Assembly (NCBI GenBank): GCA_019703815.1
Contig: AP023052.1
Span: 310,001 to 374,000 of the forward strand
Direction of reading: 5' to 3'
Length of the DNA stretch: 64,000 bases
Source of the DNA: Thaumasiovibrio occultus
Lineage (GTDB): Bacteria > Pseudomonadota > Gammaproteobacteria > Enterobacterales > Vibrionaceae
The notes beneath the pieces are model-generated. The model worked only from the letters and a program-made list of their open reading frames with translations, was not told the DNA's origin and did not search any database. Below, one piece after another: positions 30,868 to 40,073 of the stretch (its first letter is position 1; each line of letters begins with the position of its first letter). The position numbers and the translations under genes were made by a program.

Positions 30868-31806
30868 ATGGCAGTCAAAGAAGCATCGAGACAAGCAGAG
30901 AGAGAGCCGGTAGACGCGACATTACGTCGTGTGGATCTCAACTTATTGACTGTATTCGATGCCGTGATGCAAGAGCGTAATATTACCCGAGCGGCCAGCC
31001 ATTTAGGGATGTCGCAACCGGCGGTGAGTAATGCGGTCAGCCGACTGAAAAATACCTTTAATGATGAACTCTTCATTCGCCATGGCCGTGGAATTGAGCC
31101 GACTCAGCGCGCGTTGGAGTTGTTTGGTCCGATCCGCCAAGCCTTGCAGTTGGTGAAAAATGAGCTGCCGTGTTTAACGTTTTCTCCGCAAACCTCGCAA
31201 CGCACGTTCAAAATTGCGTTGTCATCTCCAGCGGATCTGCGCATAGCGCCGCGCATTTTGCGATCTTTGGCGCAGCTTGCGCCCAATTTACGGGTTCACT
31301 TAGATGCGCAGCCAGATCGCGGGGTTTACCAAAAGCTACGTTACCAAGAAATCGATTTTGTGATTGAAGCGAAAACCTCAGAGTATGCCGGCATTAGTCA
31401 AGAGGAGCTCAATATTGAGCCCTTGGTGGTGGTCGCCTCTGCTGCCCACCCTCGGTTGGCACAAACGCTATCACCAGCGCAGTTTACCTTAGAAAAACAT
31501 GCGCTGTTTTTACCCCTGCTACACGATCGCGAACGCAGCGATGCGCTCTATCAAGGGCGGGGATGTGACTTTGCCTATCAAAGTGGCGAGCTCAGCAATG
31601 TATTGGGGATGGTTGCTACTTCAGATCTTATTGCCGCGGTGCCGCAATGGTATGCGGAAAAAATGGCCGTAGCGTTCGAGCTTAAGCTGCTGCCATTGCC
31701 GTGGAGTGCAGCTGGTGTGACGACGTATCTCACGTGGCACGAAGCGGCGAATAAAGACAAAGGCCATGCGTGGATGCGAGAGACTTTGCTAGCGGTTTGT
31801 CGGTAG
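30868..31806 (+). CDS. leuO: LysR-type regulator LeuO
   Basis: LeuO is a LysR-type regulator that antagonises H-NS and in vibrios takes part in envelope stress, bile and cationic peptide responses. The 312-residue protein has an N-terminal winged helix-turn-helix (VDLNLLTVFDAVMQERNITRAASHLGMSQPAVSNAVSRL in part identical to E. coli LeuO) and a C-terminal ligand-binding domain ending in TYLTWHEAANKDKGHAWMRE. ATG codons also lie at 30853 and 30856; I chose 30868 because GAGG stands six bases before it. It sits between leu and ilvIH as in E. coli, though further apart. Confidence 0.93.
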   Translation: MAVKEASRQAEREPVDATLRRVDLNLLTVFDAVMQERNITRAASHLGMSQPAVSNAVSRLKNTFNDELFIRHGRGIEPTQRALELFGPIRQALQLVKNELPCLTFSPQTSQRTFKIALSSPADLRIAPRILRSLAQLAPNLRVHLDAQPDRGVYQKLRYQEIDFVIEAKTSEYAGISQEELNIEPLVVVASAAHPRLAQTLSPAQFTLEKHALFLPLLHDRERSDALYQGRGCDFAYQSGELSNVLGMVATSDLIAAVPQWYAEKMAVAFELKLLPLPWSAAGVTTYLTWHEAANKDKGHAWMRETLLAVCR

Positions 31807-31864
31807 CGCCTACTCGGAACATTCACATCGGCAGTCGGCCGAGATTAAAGTGAATACTTTAGAG

Positions 31865-31893
31865 AACAGCTTACAATAGTAAGCTGTTTTTTT
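31865..31893 (+). terminator. Terminator of leuO
   Basis: A perfect 10-bp stem AACAGCTTAC / GTAAGCTGTT with an AATA loop is followed by a T run, 58 bases after the leuO stop. Confidence 0.88.
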
Positions 31894-32079
31894 ATATCTC
31901 TTTACAAGTCAAGAAAACAAGAAACATTTGTCGGTAAAACTGCTAACAAGCCACTGTTTATAGTGAGATCTGCCGAACGCTTTTCGTTGATTTACACTTT
32001 ATTTATTGCCTTTTTCTACGGCGTGGGTACTATTTGCTCAATAAGTGGGCTTACAGGTGTAAGCCTAATAGAGGTTGAA

Positions 32080-33882
32080 ATGGTAGAGATGAAGTTCCAT
32101 ATAGTTAACCGCATTCAAAGTCAGATTGTTTCACTTAGTGAGCAGGCTGCAATGCGCCATAAAGTAGACGGTCAATGGCTGGATATCTCATGGCGTGAGC
32201 TTGGACAGCAACTTGATAATATCGCTGCAGCCATTGCTGCTTCTGGTGTGCAGGTTCAGGACAAAATCGCCATCTATGCAAATAACATGGCCCGTTGGAC
32301 CATGGTGGATGTGGCTGCGTTGTACAACCGCGCGATCACTGTGCCTATCTACCCAACCAACACCGCGAAACAAGCGGAATACGTAATTAATGATGCGGGT
32401 GCGCGTATCCTCTTTGTGGGCGAGCAGGCGCAACTAAACGCTGCGGTGGAAATGCTAGCGCAGTGTCCTTCTTTGGAAACCGTCGTCGCGCTGACAGACG
32501 GCCTAGAGATGCCAGACAACAGCCAAGTGGTGACCTTTGCTGAGTTCATCGCCCGCGCTAATGACGCTGCACGTGCTGACGTGCAAGCGCGTCTGGATAG
32601 CAAAACAATGGATGATCTGGTGACCCTGATTTACACCTCAGGTACGACCGGTCAACCTAAAGGCGTCATGCTTGATTACGCTAACATCGCGTCGCAATTT
32701 GAAGCGCATGACGTCACACTGGCATTTAATCAAGGTGAGCGCTCACTGTGTTTCTTGCCGCTATCGCACGTTTTCGAGCGCGCATGGACGTTTTACGTGA
32801 TGCACCGTGGTGGCGTGAACTGCTACTTAAGCGATGTGAACGCGATTAAAGAAACCCTGTTGGAAGTGCAGCCCCACGTGATGTGTGCGGTACCACGTTT
32901 CTACGAGAAGATCTTCGCGGCGATCCACGAAAAAGTATCGAAAGCGTCGTTTGTTCGCAAAGCCTTGTTTACTTGGGCGGTGAACATGGGTGCGCGCATG
33001 GCGGCGGTGCGTCGTGAATGCCGTGAGCCATCACTGATGCTGCGTCAAAGCCATAAACTGGCAGACAAGCTGGTACTCTCAAAAGTGCGTGCGGCGCTGG
33101 GTGGCGAGATCAAGATGATGCCATGCGGTGGTGCGAAATTGGATCCAACCATTGGCCGTTTCTTCCATGCACTGGGGATCAACGTGAAGTTGGGCTACGG
33201 CATGACAGAAACCACCGCGACAGTGTCTTGCTGGGATGATCGCTGTTTCGATGCTGACTCTATCGGTATGACCATGCCGGGTGCGGAAGTGCGTATCGGT
33301 GACGACAATGAGATCTTGGTGAAAGGCCCAATGGTGATGCGTGGTTACTACAACATGCCAGAAGAGACCGCGAAGACCTTTACTGAAGACGGTTTCTTGA
33401 AGACCGGTGACTGCGGCCAGATTGATGCCAACGGTAACCTGTTTATTACCGATCGTATTAAAGAGCTAATGAAAACCTCGAACGGCAAATACATTGCACC
33501 GCAGGTGATTGAAGGCGCGATCGGTAAAGATCACTTCATCGAACAGATCGCGGTGATCGCCGATACCCGTAAGTTTGTCTCTGCATTGATCGTACCGTGT
33601 ATGGATAACCTTGAAGAGTATGCCCGTGAGCTGAACATTGCGTATCACGACCGTTTAGAGCTGCTTAAGCACAGCCAAATCGTTGAGATGATTGAAAAGC
33701 GTGTTAACGAGCTGCAAAAAGACTTGGCGCGTTTCGAGCAAGTGAAGAAGTTCACCCTGCTGTCGAAACCATTCTCAATGGATAACGGCGAGTTGACTCC
33801 AACGATGAAACTGCGTCGTAAAGTGATCAACGAACGTTACAGCTTACAGATCGAAGACATGTACGCAGAAGCGCGTTCGTAA
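32080..33882 (+). CDS. Long-chain fatty acid-CoA ligase family (AMP-forming)
   Basis: This 600-residue enzyme should activate long-chain fatty acids through an acyl-adenylate and transfer them to CoA. It has the AMP-binding P-loop LIYTSGTTGQPKGVML (about residues 184-199), YGMTETTATVSCWD near 370, and the hinge TGDCGQIDANGNLFITDRIKE with the C-terminal RRKVINERY. It resembles the FadD15-like/Vibrio VC2484 type and not classical FadD. I chose the ATG at 32080, preceded by GAGG at five bases; the frame is open upstream to 31963 over a hydrophobic stretch without a ribosome site. Its position between leuO and ilvI is shared with Vibrio. Confidence 0.88.
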   Translation: MVEMKFHIVNRIQSQIVSLSEQAAMRHKVDGQWLDISWRELGQQLDNIAAAIAASGVQVQDKIAIYANNMARWTMVDVAALYNRAITVPIYPTNTAKQAEYVINDAGARILFVGEQAQLNAAVEMLAQCPSLETVVALTDGLEMPDNSQVVTFAEFIARANDAARADVQARLDSKTMDDLVTLIYTSGTTGQPKGVMLDYANIASQFEAHDVTLAFNQGERSLCFLPLSHVFERAWTFYVMHRGGVNCYLSDVNAIKETLLEVQPHVMCAVPRFYEKIFAAIHEKVSKASFVRKALFTWAVNMGARMAAVRRECREPSLMLRQSHKLADKLVLSKVRAALGGEIKMMPCGGAKLDPTIGRFFHALGINVKLGYGMTETTATVSCWDDRCFDADSIGMTMPGAEVRIGDDNEILVKGPMVMRGYYNMPEETAKTFTEDGFLKTGDCGQIDANGNLFITDRIKELMKTSNGKYIAPQVIEGAIGKDHFIEQIAVIADTRKFVSALIVPCMDNLEEYARELNIAYHDRLELLKHSQIVEMIEKRVNELQKDLARFEQVKKFTLLSKPFSMDNGELTPTMKLRRKVINERYSLQIEDMYAEARS

Positions 33883-33911
33883 TCGATCCGCTGACACAAT
33901 TAGACTGAGAT

Positions 33912-33957
33912 AAACGCCTGTTGCGTAGCATTTCTGCGGCAACAGGCGTTTTTTTTT
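33912..33957 (+). terminator. Terminator after the acyl-CoA ligase
   Basis: Long arms AACGCCTGTTGC and GCAACAGGCGTT enclose a loop of about ten bases and are followed by eight or more T residues. Confidence 0.88.
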
Positions 33958-34248
33958 AGCTTTTTACCGGAAAATCGTCCGCTTTATTTTTATATCGTCT
34001 CGCCAAATAAATAATTAGCCATATTAACTGTTAATTTGGGTTGGCGGTGTGGTGTTCTTATCGGCAAAGTGATGAAAAAACCGACGTTAAACGGGATTTA
34101 TTTAACAGCGTAGACATATTTATAATTTACACGTTACATTTAACTTCATCATTGCGTGTGGTTATGACCATGGCAATGGCATAGCACGAAAGGGGAACTT
34201 TCGGCTTTAGGCTACGAATAAGCCCTAACTATGTAATCTGGAGGCAAA
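33958..34248 (+). promoter_or_regulatory. ilvIH promoter region
   Basis: This AT-rich interval contains a perfect TATAAT at 34121-34126 with no good -35 box at the right distance, a pattern consistent with activator dependence (Lrp in E. coli ilvIH). Downstream a CGAAAG / CTTTCG hairpin near 34188-34204 and a GGCTT / AAGCC pair lie in the predicted leader. No branched-chain leader peptide was found. Confidence 0.4.
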
Positions 34249-35967
34249 ATGGAAATGTTATCCGGCGCTGATATGATCGTCCGTTCGATGATCGATCAAG
34301 GCGTTAAGCACATCTTTGGCTACCCCGGTGGCTCAGTTCTTGATATTTACGATGCCCTGCACGAGAAAAGCGATATCGAACATGTACTTGTCCGCCATGA
34401 GCAAGCGGCAGTTCACATGGCCGATGGCTATGCCCGTGCCACTGGCGAAGTCGGTGTGGTGCTAGTGACCTCGGGTCCTGGCGCAACCAATGCGATCACT
34501 GGTATTGCGACTGCCTACATGGACTCTATCCCAATGGTGGTATTCTCTGGCCAAGTGATGTCGAATCTGATCGGTAACGATGCCTTCCAAGAGTGTGACA
34601 TGGTGGGGATCTCCCGTCCTGTCGTCAAACATAGTTTTTTAATCAAAGATCCACGCGATATTCCTAAGATCGTTAAAAAAGCCTTTTATCTCGCGGCGAG
34701 TGGCCGTCCGGGCCCTGTGGTCATTGATATCCCGAAAGATATGATGAACCCAGCCGAGCAATACCCGTACGAGTACCCTGAAGATATCAAGATGCGTTCT
34801 TACAACCCGACCATGCAAGGTCACAAGGGGCAGATCAAACGTGGCTTAAAAGCGCTGCTAGAGGCGAAAAAGCCGGTACTTTACGTTGGCGGTGGTGCCA
34901 TCATGGCTGGTTGTGAGCCGGAGTTGTTAAAGCTCTCTGAAAGCCTCAATATTCCCGTGGTTAGCACCCTGATGGGGCTAGGCGCTTTCCCTGGCACGCA
35001 CAAGAATGCGGTAGGGATGTTGGGCATGCACGGCACCTATGAAGCCAATATGGTGATGCACAATTCTGATCTGATCTTCGGGATCGGGGTGCGTTTTGAT
35101 GATCGTACCACCAACAATCTGGCCAAATACTGCCCGAACGCCACAGTGATGCATATCGATATCGATCCGTCGTCGATTTCGAAAACCGTTAATGCGGATA
35201 TTCCGATTGTCGGGAGCGCAGAAAAAGTGCTCGGCACCATGGTGAAAATGCTGGAAGAGAAAGAGCAGCACAACGATCACGATGCGATCAACCAATGGTG
35301 GGATGAAATCGCAACATGGCGTGCTCGTGAGTGTTTGAAATACGATACCAGCAGCGAACGCATTAAGCCGCAGCAAGCGATTGAAGTGCTACACAAGCTC
35401 ACCAATGGTGATGCGTACGTCGCGTCTGATGTGGGTCAGCACCAAATGTTTGCCGCGCTTTACTATCCGTTTGATAAACCGCGCCGTTGGATCAACTCTG
35501 GCGGTCTTGGCACCATGGGCTTTGGTTTACCTGCTGCGATGGGCGTGAAATTTGCCCTGCCTGAGGCAGAAGTGATTTGTGTGACCGGTGATGGCAGTAT
35601 CCAGATGAACATTCAGGAGCTATCCACCGCGTTGCAATACGATATTCCGGTGAAGATCGTGAACCTCAATAACCGTTTCCTTGGCATGGTGAAGCAGTGG
35701 CAAGATATGATCTACCAAGGTCGTCACTCGCAGTCTTACATGGACTCGGTGCCCGATTTTGCGGCCATTGCAGAAGCCTATGGTCATGTCGGTGTGCGTA
35801 TCAGCGATCCAGCGACGCTAGAGCAGCAAATGGCTGACGCGTTGGCGTTAAAAGATCGTCTGGTATTTATCGATATCAGCGTAGATGAAACCGAGCACGT
35901 TTACCCGATGTTGGTACGTGGCGGTGCAATGAATGAAATGTGGCTGAGCAAAACGGAGAGAACATAA
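34249..35967 (+). CDS. ilvI: Acetolactate synthase III, large subunit
   Basis: IlvI is the thiamine diphosphate-dependent catalytic subunit of acetohydroxyacid synthase III, the first common step of valine, isoleucine and leucine synthesis. The 572-residue protein has the ThDP glutamate at Glu51 ([16 protein letters not shown]), the FAD/central domain and the cofactor motif [12 protein letters not shown] followed by NLNN. A GGAGG site lies before the ATG. It forms an operon with ilvH and supplies the 2-ketoisovalerate used by LeuA. Confidence 0.96.
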   Translation: MEMLSGADMIVRSMIDQGVKHIFGYPGGSVLDIYDALHEKSDIEHVLVRHEQAAVHMADGYARATGEVGVVLVTSGPGATNAITGIATAYMDSIPMVVFSGQVMSNLIGNDAFQECDMVGISRPVVKHSFLIKDPRDIPKIVKKAFYLAASGRPGPVVIDIPKDMMNPAEQYPYEYPEDIKMRSYNPTMQGHKGQIKRGLKALLEAKKPVLYVGGGAIMAGCEPELLKLSESLNIPVVSTLMGLGAFPGTHKNAVGMLGMHGTYEANMVMHNSDLIFGIGVRFDDRTTNNLAKYCPNATVMHIDIDPSSISKTVNADIPIVGSAEKVLGTMVKMLEEKEQHNDHDAINQWWDEIATWRARECLKYDTSSERIKPQQAIEVLHKLTNGDAYVASDVGQHQMFAALYYPFDKPRRWINSGGLGTMGFGLPAAMGVKFALPEAEVICVTGDGSIQMNIQELSTALQYDIPVKIVNLNNRFLGMVKQWQDMIYQGRHSQSYMDSVPDFAAIAEAYGHVGVRISDPATLEQQMADALALKDRLVFIDISVDETEHVYPMLVRGGAMNEMWLSKTERT

Positions 35968-35968
35968 T

Positions 35969-36469
35969 ATGCAACGGAGTATCGTATCAGTCCTGCTAGA
36001 AAACGAACCAGGCGCGTTATCGCGCGTGGTGGGTCTGTTCTCTCAGCGTGGCTACAACATTGAGTCATTAACTGTGGCACCTACCGACGATCCAACGCTG
36101 TCGCGTTTGAACATCACCACTACGGTGGTCGACGACGCTGCAGTAGAGCAGATCGAAAAGCAACTGCACAAGCTGATTGATATTTTGAAGGTCAGCAATA
36201 TCACGGAAAACGAGCATATCGAACGCGAACTGATGTTAGTGAAAGCCAAAGCCAGTGGTTTTTCTCGCGCAGAAGTGAAGCGTACCGCTGACATTTTCCG
36301 TGGCCAGATCGTCGATGTAACCGCGTCGCAGTATACCGTGCAACTTGCGGGTACCAGCGACAAACTCGACGCGTTCTTAAAAGCCTTAGCGGAAGTGACC
36401 GATATTATCGAAGTTGCTCGCAGTGGGGTGGTGGGAATTGCGCGTGGTGAGCGCGCCCTAAAAGCCTAG
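35969..36469 (+). CDS. ilvH: Acetolactate synthase III, small regulatory subunit
   Basis: IlvH activates IlvI and confers valine feedback inhibition. The 166-residue protein has the N-terminal ACT domain (RSIVSVLLENEPGALSRVVG, with GYNIESLTVAPT) and the C-terminal domain (ELMLVKAKA, FRGQIVDV). Only one base separates its ATG from the ilvI stop. A terminator follows. Confidence 0.96.
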   Translation: MQRSIVSVLLENEPGALSRVVGLFSQRGYNIESLTVAPTDDPTLSRLNITTTVVDDAAVEQIEKQLHKLIDILKVSNITENEHIERELMLVKAKASGFSRAEVKRTADIFRGQIVDVTASQYTVQLAGTSDKLDAFLKALAEVTDIIEVARSGVVGIARGERALKA

Positions 36470-36534
36470 TCTGTGCGAATACATGGCCTTTAATAAGCAT
36501 TAACCGCTGAGCATTGAGCTCATAACCAATACAG

Positions 36535-36560
36535 CGCCTCGCCTCTGCGGGGCGTTTTTT
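36535..36560 (+). terminator. Terminator of ilvIH
   Basis: An 8-bp stem CGCCTCGC / GCGGGGCG (one T-G pair) with a CTCT loop is followed by six T residues. Confidence 0.82.
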
Positions 36561-36603
36561 GTTTCTGGGCGCGTAGCAATCAAGACGCGTAAACGGCAGG
36601 CAT

Positions 36604-36632
36604 AAAAAAAGCCCCGGCAGCAATGCCGAGGC
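36604..36632 (-). terminator. Terminator of pykF
   Basis: On the minus strand GCCTCGGCA / TGCCGGGGC with one G-T pair forms a GC-rich stem followed by seven T residues, 25 bases after the pykF stop. Confidence 0.82.
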
Positions 36633-36656
36633 TTTCTGTTCTGGTAACGACTGAAA

Positions 36657-38069
36657 TTACAGTACGTGTACAGAAGAAGTGTTAGTAGTACCAGATGGTA
36701 CAAGCGCACCAGATACCATAACAACGATGTCGCCTTTCGCGCCTAGACCTGTTTCAAGAGCTAGCTCTTTACCACGAGTGTAGAATGCGTCAGTGCTTGC
36801 GATTTCGTCAACAACAACCGCAGTTGCACCTTTAACCAGTGCCATTTGCGCTGCAGTTTTCTTGTTAGTAGTAACAACAAGAATGTTAGCCGTTGGGAAG
36901 TATTTACGTACTGAACGTGCAGTTTTACCTTCTTCAGTCGCAACAACGATTAGAGGAGCGCTTAGCTTCTCAGAGGTGTCAACTGCGCCTTTACATACTG
37001 CTTCAGTAATACGTAGACGGTTGCTGTCTAGACGCGCGCCTAGCTCAGCTTTCATTGCTGCGTCAGTACGTGCACAGATTTGCGCCATGATGGTTACTGC
37101 TTCGATTGGGTATTTACCCTTCGCAGATTCACCAGAAAGCATTACTGCATCAGTACCGTCCATGATTGCGTTCGCAACGTCACCCGCTTCTGCGCGAGTT
37201 GGACGTGGGTTCTTGATCATAGAATCAAGCATTTGAGTTGCAGTGATAACGGTCTTACGAGCGCGGTTACACTTCTCGATCATCATCTTCTGCGCGAAGA
37301 TAACTTCTTCAACTGGGATTTCAACACCTAGGTCACCACGAGCAACCATGATGCCGTCAGATAGCTCTAGGATTTCGTCGAAGTTGTCTACGCCTTCTTG
37401 GTTTTCAATCTTAGAAATGATCTTGATTGACTCACCGCCGTTCGCGTTTAGAAGCTCACGGATTTCTTGAACGTCAGATGCTTTACGAATGAAAGAAGCT
37501 GCAACGAAGTCAACGCCTTGCTCACAACCGAATACAAGGTCAGCTTTGTCTTTTTCAGACAGTGCAGGTAGTTGAACAGAAACGCCAGGAAGGTTGACAC
37601 CTTTGTTTTCGCCTAGGTCACCGTTGTTAAGCACTTTACACTTAACTTCAGTTGCCGTTGTTGCGATAACTTCCATCTCGATTAGACCATCGTCAACCAA
37701 GATAGTGTTGCCAACGCTTAGGTCGTTTGCAAAGCCAGGGTAAGTTACAGCAACAGTGTTTTTGTTACCAACAACAGTTGTGTCAGTAGTGAAAGTGAAT
37801 TCTTGACCCGCTTCTAGAGCAACGTCTTCGCCGTTTTCTAGTTTGATGGTGCGGATTTCAGGACCTTTGGTGTCCAAAAGAACTGCTAGGTTTTTACCAG
37901 TGTTCGCCATTACTTCGCGAAGGTTAGCAATACGCTGACCGTGCTCGTCGAAGTTACCGTGAGAGAAGTTCAGACGCATTACGTTCATGCCTGCATCTGC
38001 AAGTTTAGTTAGCATCTCAACGGTTTCGGTTTTAGGACCAATCGTACATACGATTTTGGTTTTTTTCAT
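36657..38069 (-). CDS. pykF: Pyruvate kinase I
   Basis: Pyruvate kinase transfers phosphate from phosphoenolpyruvate to ADP, the last step of glycolysis. The 470-residue length equals E. coli PykF, the fructose 1,6-bisphosphate-activated isozyme. Key segments are [31 protein letters not shown], the active-site [12 protein letters not shown] and [16 protein letters not shown]. Codon choice is strongly biased, as in highly expressed genes. The frame is open to 38159, but the MKKTK start is the family one. An inverted-repeat element lies about 70-170 bases upstream. Confidence 0.96.
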   Translation of the reverse strand: MKKTKIVCTIGPKTETVEMLTKLADAGMNVMRLNFSHGNFDEHGQRIANLREVMANTGKNLAVLLDTKGPEIRTIKLENGEDVALEAGQEFTFTTDTTVVGNKNTVAVTYPGFANDLSVGNTILVDDGLIEMEVIATTATEVKCKVLNNGDLGENKGVNLPGVSVQLPALSEKDKADLVFGCEQGVDFVAASFIRKASDVQEIRELLNANGGESIKIISKIENQEGVDNFDEILELSDGIMVARGDLGVEIPVEEVIFAQKMMIEKCNRARKTVITATQMLDSMIKNPRPTRAEAGDVANAIMDGTDAVMLSGESAKGKYPIEAVTIMAQICARTDAAMKAELGARLDSNRLRITEAVCKGAVDTSEKLSAPLIVVATEEGKTARSVRKYFPTANILVVTTNKKTAAQMALVKGATAVVVDEIASTDAFYTRGKELALETGLGAKGDIVVMVSGALVPSGTTNTSSVHVL

Positions 38070-38130
38070 TAGGGGTTGTCTCCGGATGAAATAAGGGGCG
38101 CGCTTTGAACAGCGAACCGCCTCAACCGGG

Positions 38131-38247
38131 TAAGAAGAGAAAGCAGTTCCACAGGCCAAAGTAAGCTACCCGAACATTATAGTTTTATCTAAGCCTTCCT
38201 GGCTTAGATAAAGCTACAAGTTCACGCGGAACTGCCTAAGAAGAGAA
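38131..38247. mobile_element. MITE-like inverted-repeat element with flanking direct repeats
   Basis: A 95-bp segment (38142-38236) has inverted ends GCAGTTCC / GGAACTGC and a perfect internal hairpin, TTTATCTAAGCC / GGCTTAGATAAA around TTCCT (38184-38212), extendable to 15 pairs with one wobble. It is flanked exactly by an 11-bp direct repeat, TAAGAAGAGAA, at 38131-38141 and 38237-38247. Direct repeats hugging an inverted repeat are the signature of an insertion that duplicated its target. The element has no coding capacity and lies between pykF and the divergent small gene. It includes a minus-strand TATAAT at 38181-38176, so it may contribute to the pykF promoter. A large protein-binding operator is the alternative. 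Confidence 0.6.
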
Positions 38248-38502
38248 TATTTGACTCATATACATTTTCATCAGGCTAGTGTTATCCAGTAATGTGATAT
38301 AACGCATAAAAAACGTGGCGTATTGTAGCAGACATCCGTCACACAATCACCTGACAATAATCAAAGAATGTTGCAATTTTGGGTACGTTCCGTTGGTTAA
38401 GCACATGAACTGTTGCAAGAATCCCAGAGACATGTATGTTACAATCTGACGGCAAGCCTTACAGGATCAGGGCTAAGCCCATAAACGGAGCAGGATACCG
38501 CT

Positions 38503-38685
38503 ATGTCTGAACAGACAAAGAAAAAAAAGAAAAAAGCAGGGAAGAAAGATAGCCAATTGATTATTCGAATCAATGGTGAAGAGCGCGATGAGTTTGTCGA
38601 ACTGTGTAACCAACTCGATACCACCGCTGCCCGCGAAATCCGCCGCTTTATCCGTGGTTTTGTCTCTGCCAATCAAGACGCTTAA
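38503..38685 (+). CDS. Small lysine-rich protein, ribbon-helix-helix candidate
   Basis: This 60-residue protein has a highly basic N-terminal tail (six consecutive lysines in KKKKKKAGKK) followed by SQLIIRINGEERDEFVELC, one beta-strand then a helix, a turn at DTTAA and a second helix REIRRFIRGFV. This order fits the MetJ/Arc ribbon-helix-helix fold, whose dimers bind DNA through the paired strands. I infer a small DNA-binding regulator; the family is not formally recognised here. A GGAGCAGG site lies upstream. The gene diverges from pykF, and its stop overlaps the convergent fabV stop by two bases. Confidence 0.72.
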   Translation: MSEQTKKKKKKAGKKDSQLIIRINGEERDEFVELCNQLDTTAAREIRRFIRGFVSANQDA

Positions 38686-39887
38686 TTCTGCTCCGGCTGC
38701 CAATGCTGAAGATCATCGAGTGACCAGCATTGGTGGTAATCCACCCCTTCAAACTCAAAGCCATTTAATTGTAAGAAAGTTTGTTTAAAGCCTTGGTAAT
38801 CGCCAACGGTGTGAAAATTCTCTGCCGTCATCAGCGCCAAACACTGTTGAACTGCCTTTTGTACGTCCTCGCGTAATTCCCAATCATCCAAGCGGATCCA
38901 ACCGTTGTCGTCGCGCTCGTTTTCAATCAGCTTTTGGGTGAACAATCGCACCATCTGTTCAATACACTCTTCGTGCAATTGCTTTTCTTTCATCACTTGT
39001 TGTAGCGCGATTAAATAGGGGCTGAGGCCGGGAATAAACACGCTAGCCTTGGTGACTAACGCTTTGCAGATCACGCAATCGACGGTCAAGGCGGGATAGC
39101 GTGCTGATAGCGCATCAGCGGTGCGTTGCAGGTGCTGTTTGGCTTGGCCGAGTGTACCGTGATGATAAACCGGGTAAGTGTGCTCTGGGCCGATGTAGGA
39201 GTACGCCAGGGAAGTGGCGTTCTGTGCCAAAACCTCGGCGTGGTGTAACGCGTCTATCCAGCGCTGCCAGTCTTCGCCGCCCATCACTTTAACGGTGGCG
39301 TCGCATTCGGCTTGGCTCGCCACCTCGACGGTGTGAGTGCGCCATGTGTCGTGCTCGATATCGATACTGATCCCGTTAAAGGGCGCATCACAGGTTTTGA
39401 TCACCGAGCGCCACACAGTATCAGATTGCGGATCGGGGCGCTGCCCACTGGCCAGTGAGTAGATCACATAGTCGACTTGGCCGACATGCTGGCGAATAAG
39501 CTGAATGGTCTGCGCGAGAGTTTCTTCAGAAAACGCATCTCCGATCACGTTAATCGCGAGATGACCGGCCTTTTCGGCTTCATGGGCGAAGGCAATATTG
39601 TTATACCAGCCCGCACTGCCAGTGTTGATGGTGTTGTCTGTGGCGTTCTCGCTCGGGCCTCGCTCAAAAGAAACGCCAATAGTGTCAGCGTTTAACGAGA
39701 ACGTGAGCGCAATACGCGACGCCAACCCAAAACCGGAAGAAGCGCCAAGAACCAATACCCGTGGGCGCTGTGGTGAGGCAATCCGAGCCGCTTGTGCGAC
39801 CTCGATTTGTTGCAATACGGCCTGATGGCACCCTTGCGGGTGGGCACTGCGTGCGATAACGCCGTGAATAATAGGAGTGATCTGCAT
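38682..39887 (-). CDS. fabV: Enoyl-ACP/trans-2-enoyl-CoA reductase FabV
   Basis: FabV is the NADH-dependent enoyl reductase of the last step in fatty acid elongation. It belongs to the long SDR-like type first described in Vibrio cholerae and is resistant to triclosan. The 401-residue protein has the dinucleotide motif LGASSGFGLASRIALTF (about 48-63), SFERGPSE and the catalytic Tyr-X8-Lys pair at Tyr241 and Lys250, then KALVTKASVFIPGLSPYL and GDYQGFKQTFLQLNGFE. The Y-X8-K spacing separates it from FabI. It diverges from menB. Confidence 0.93.
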   Translation of the reverse strand: MQITPIIHGVIARSAHPQGCHQAVLQQIEVAQAARIASPQRPRVLVLGASSGFGLASRIALTFSLNADTIGVSFERGPSENATDNTINTGSAGWYNNIAFAHEAEKAGHLAINVIGDAFSEETLAQTIQLIRQHVGQVDYVIYSLASGQRPDPQSDTVWRSVIKTCDAPFNGISIDIEHDTWRTHTVEVASQAECDATVKVMGGEDWQRWIDALHHAEVLAQNATSLAYSYIGPEHTYPVYHHGTLGQAKQHLQRTADALSARYPALTVDCVICKALVTKASVFIPGLSPYLIALQQVMKEKQLHEECIEQMVRLFTQKLIENERDDNGWIRLDDWELREDVQKAVQQCLALMTAENFHTVGDYQGFKQTFLQLNGFEFEGVDYHQCWSLDDLQHWQPEQN

Positions 39888-40073
39888 TGGGGCCTCTCGA
39901 TCTCTTACTGCGCGTTTATCGGGTGATCAAACTCGCGCGTAATGATCTTGAGTATTAAATATCCTATCGCTGAAACACAAGAAGTAAGGCGTAAATATGC
40001 GTGGTTGAAATCATTGACTGTTTTATCCGAACTCCCTAGCCTTAACACACAGTTTAAGTAAGGTGAGAGCACC

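Noticed and set aside
34164-34184. Short MTMAMA leader-like frame upstream of ilvI
   Set aside because: It contains no Ile, Val or Leu codons, so it cannot act as a branched-chain attenuator leader.
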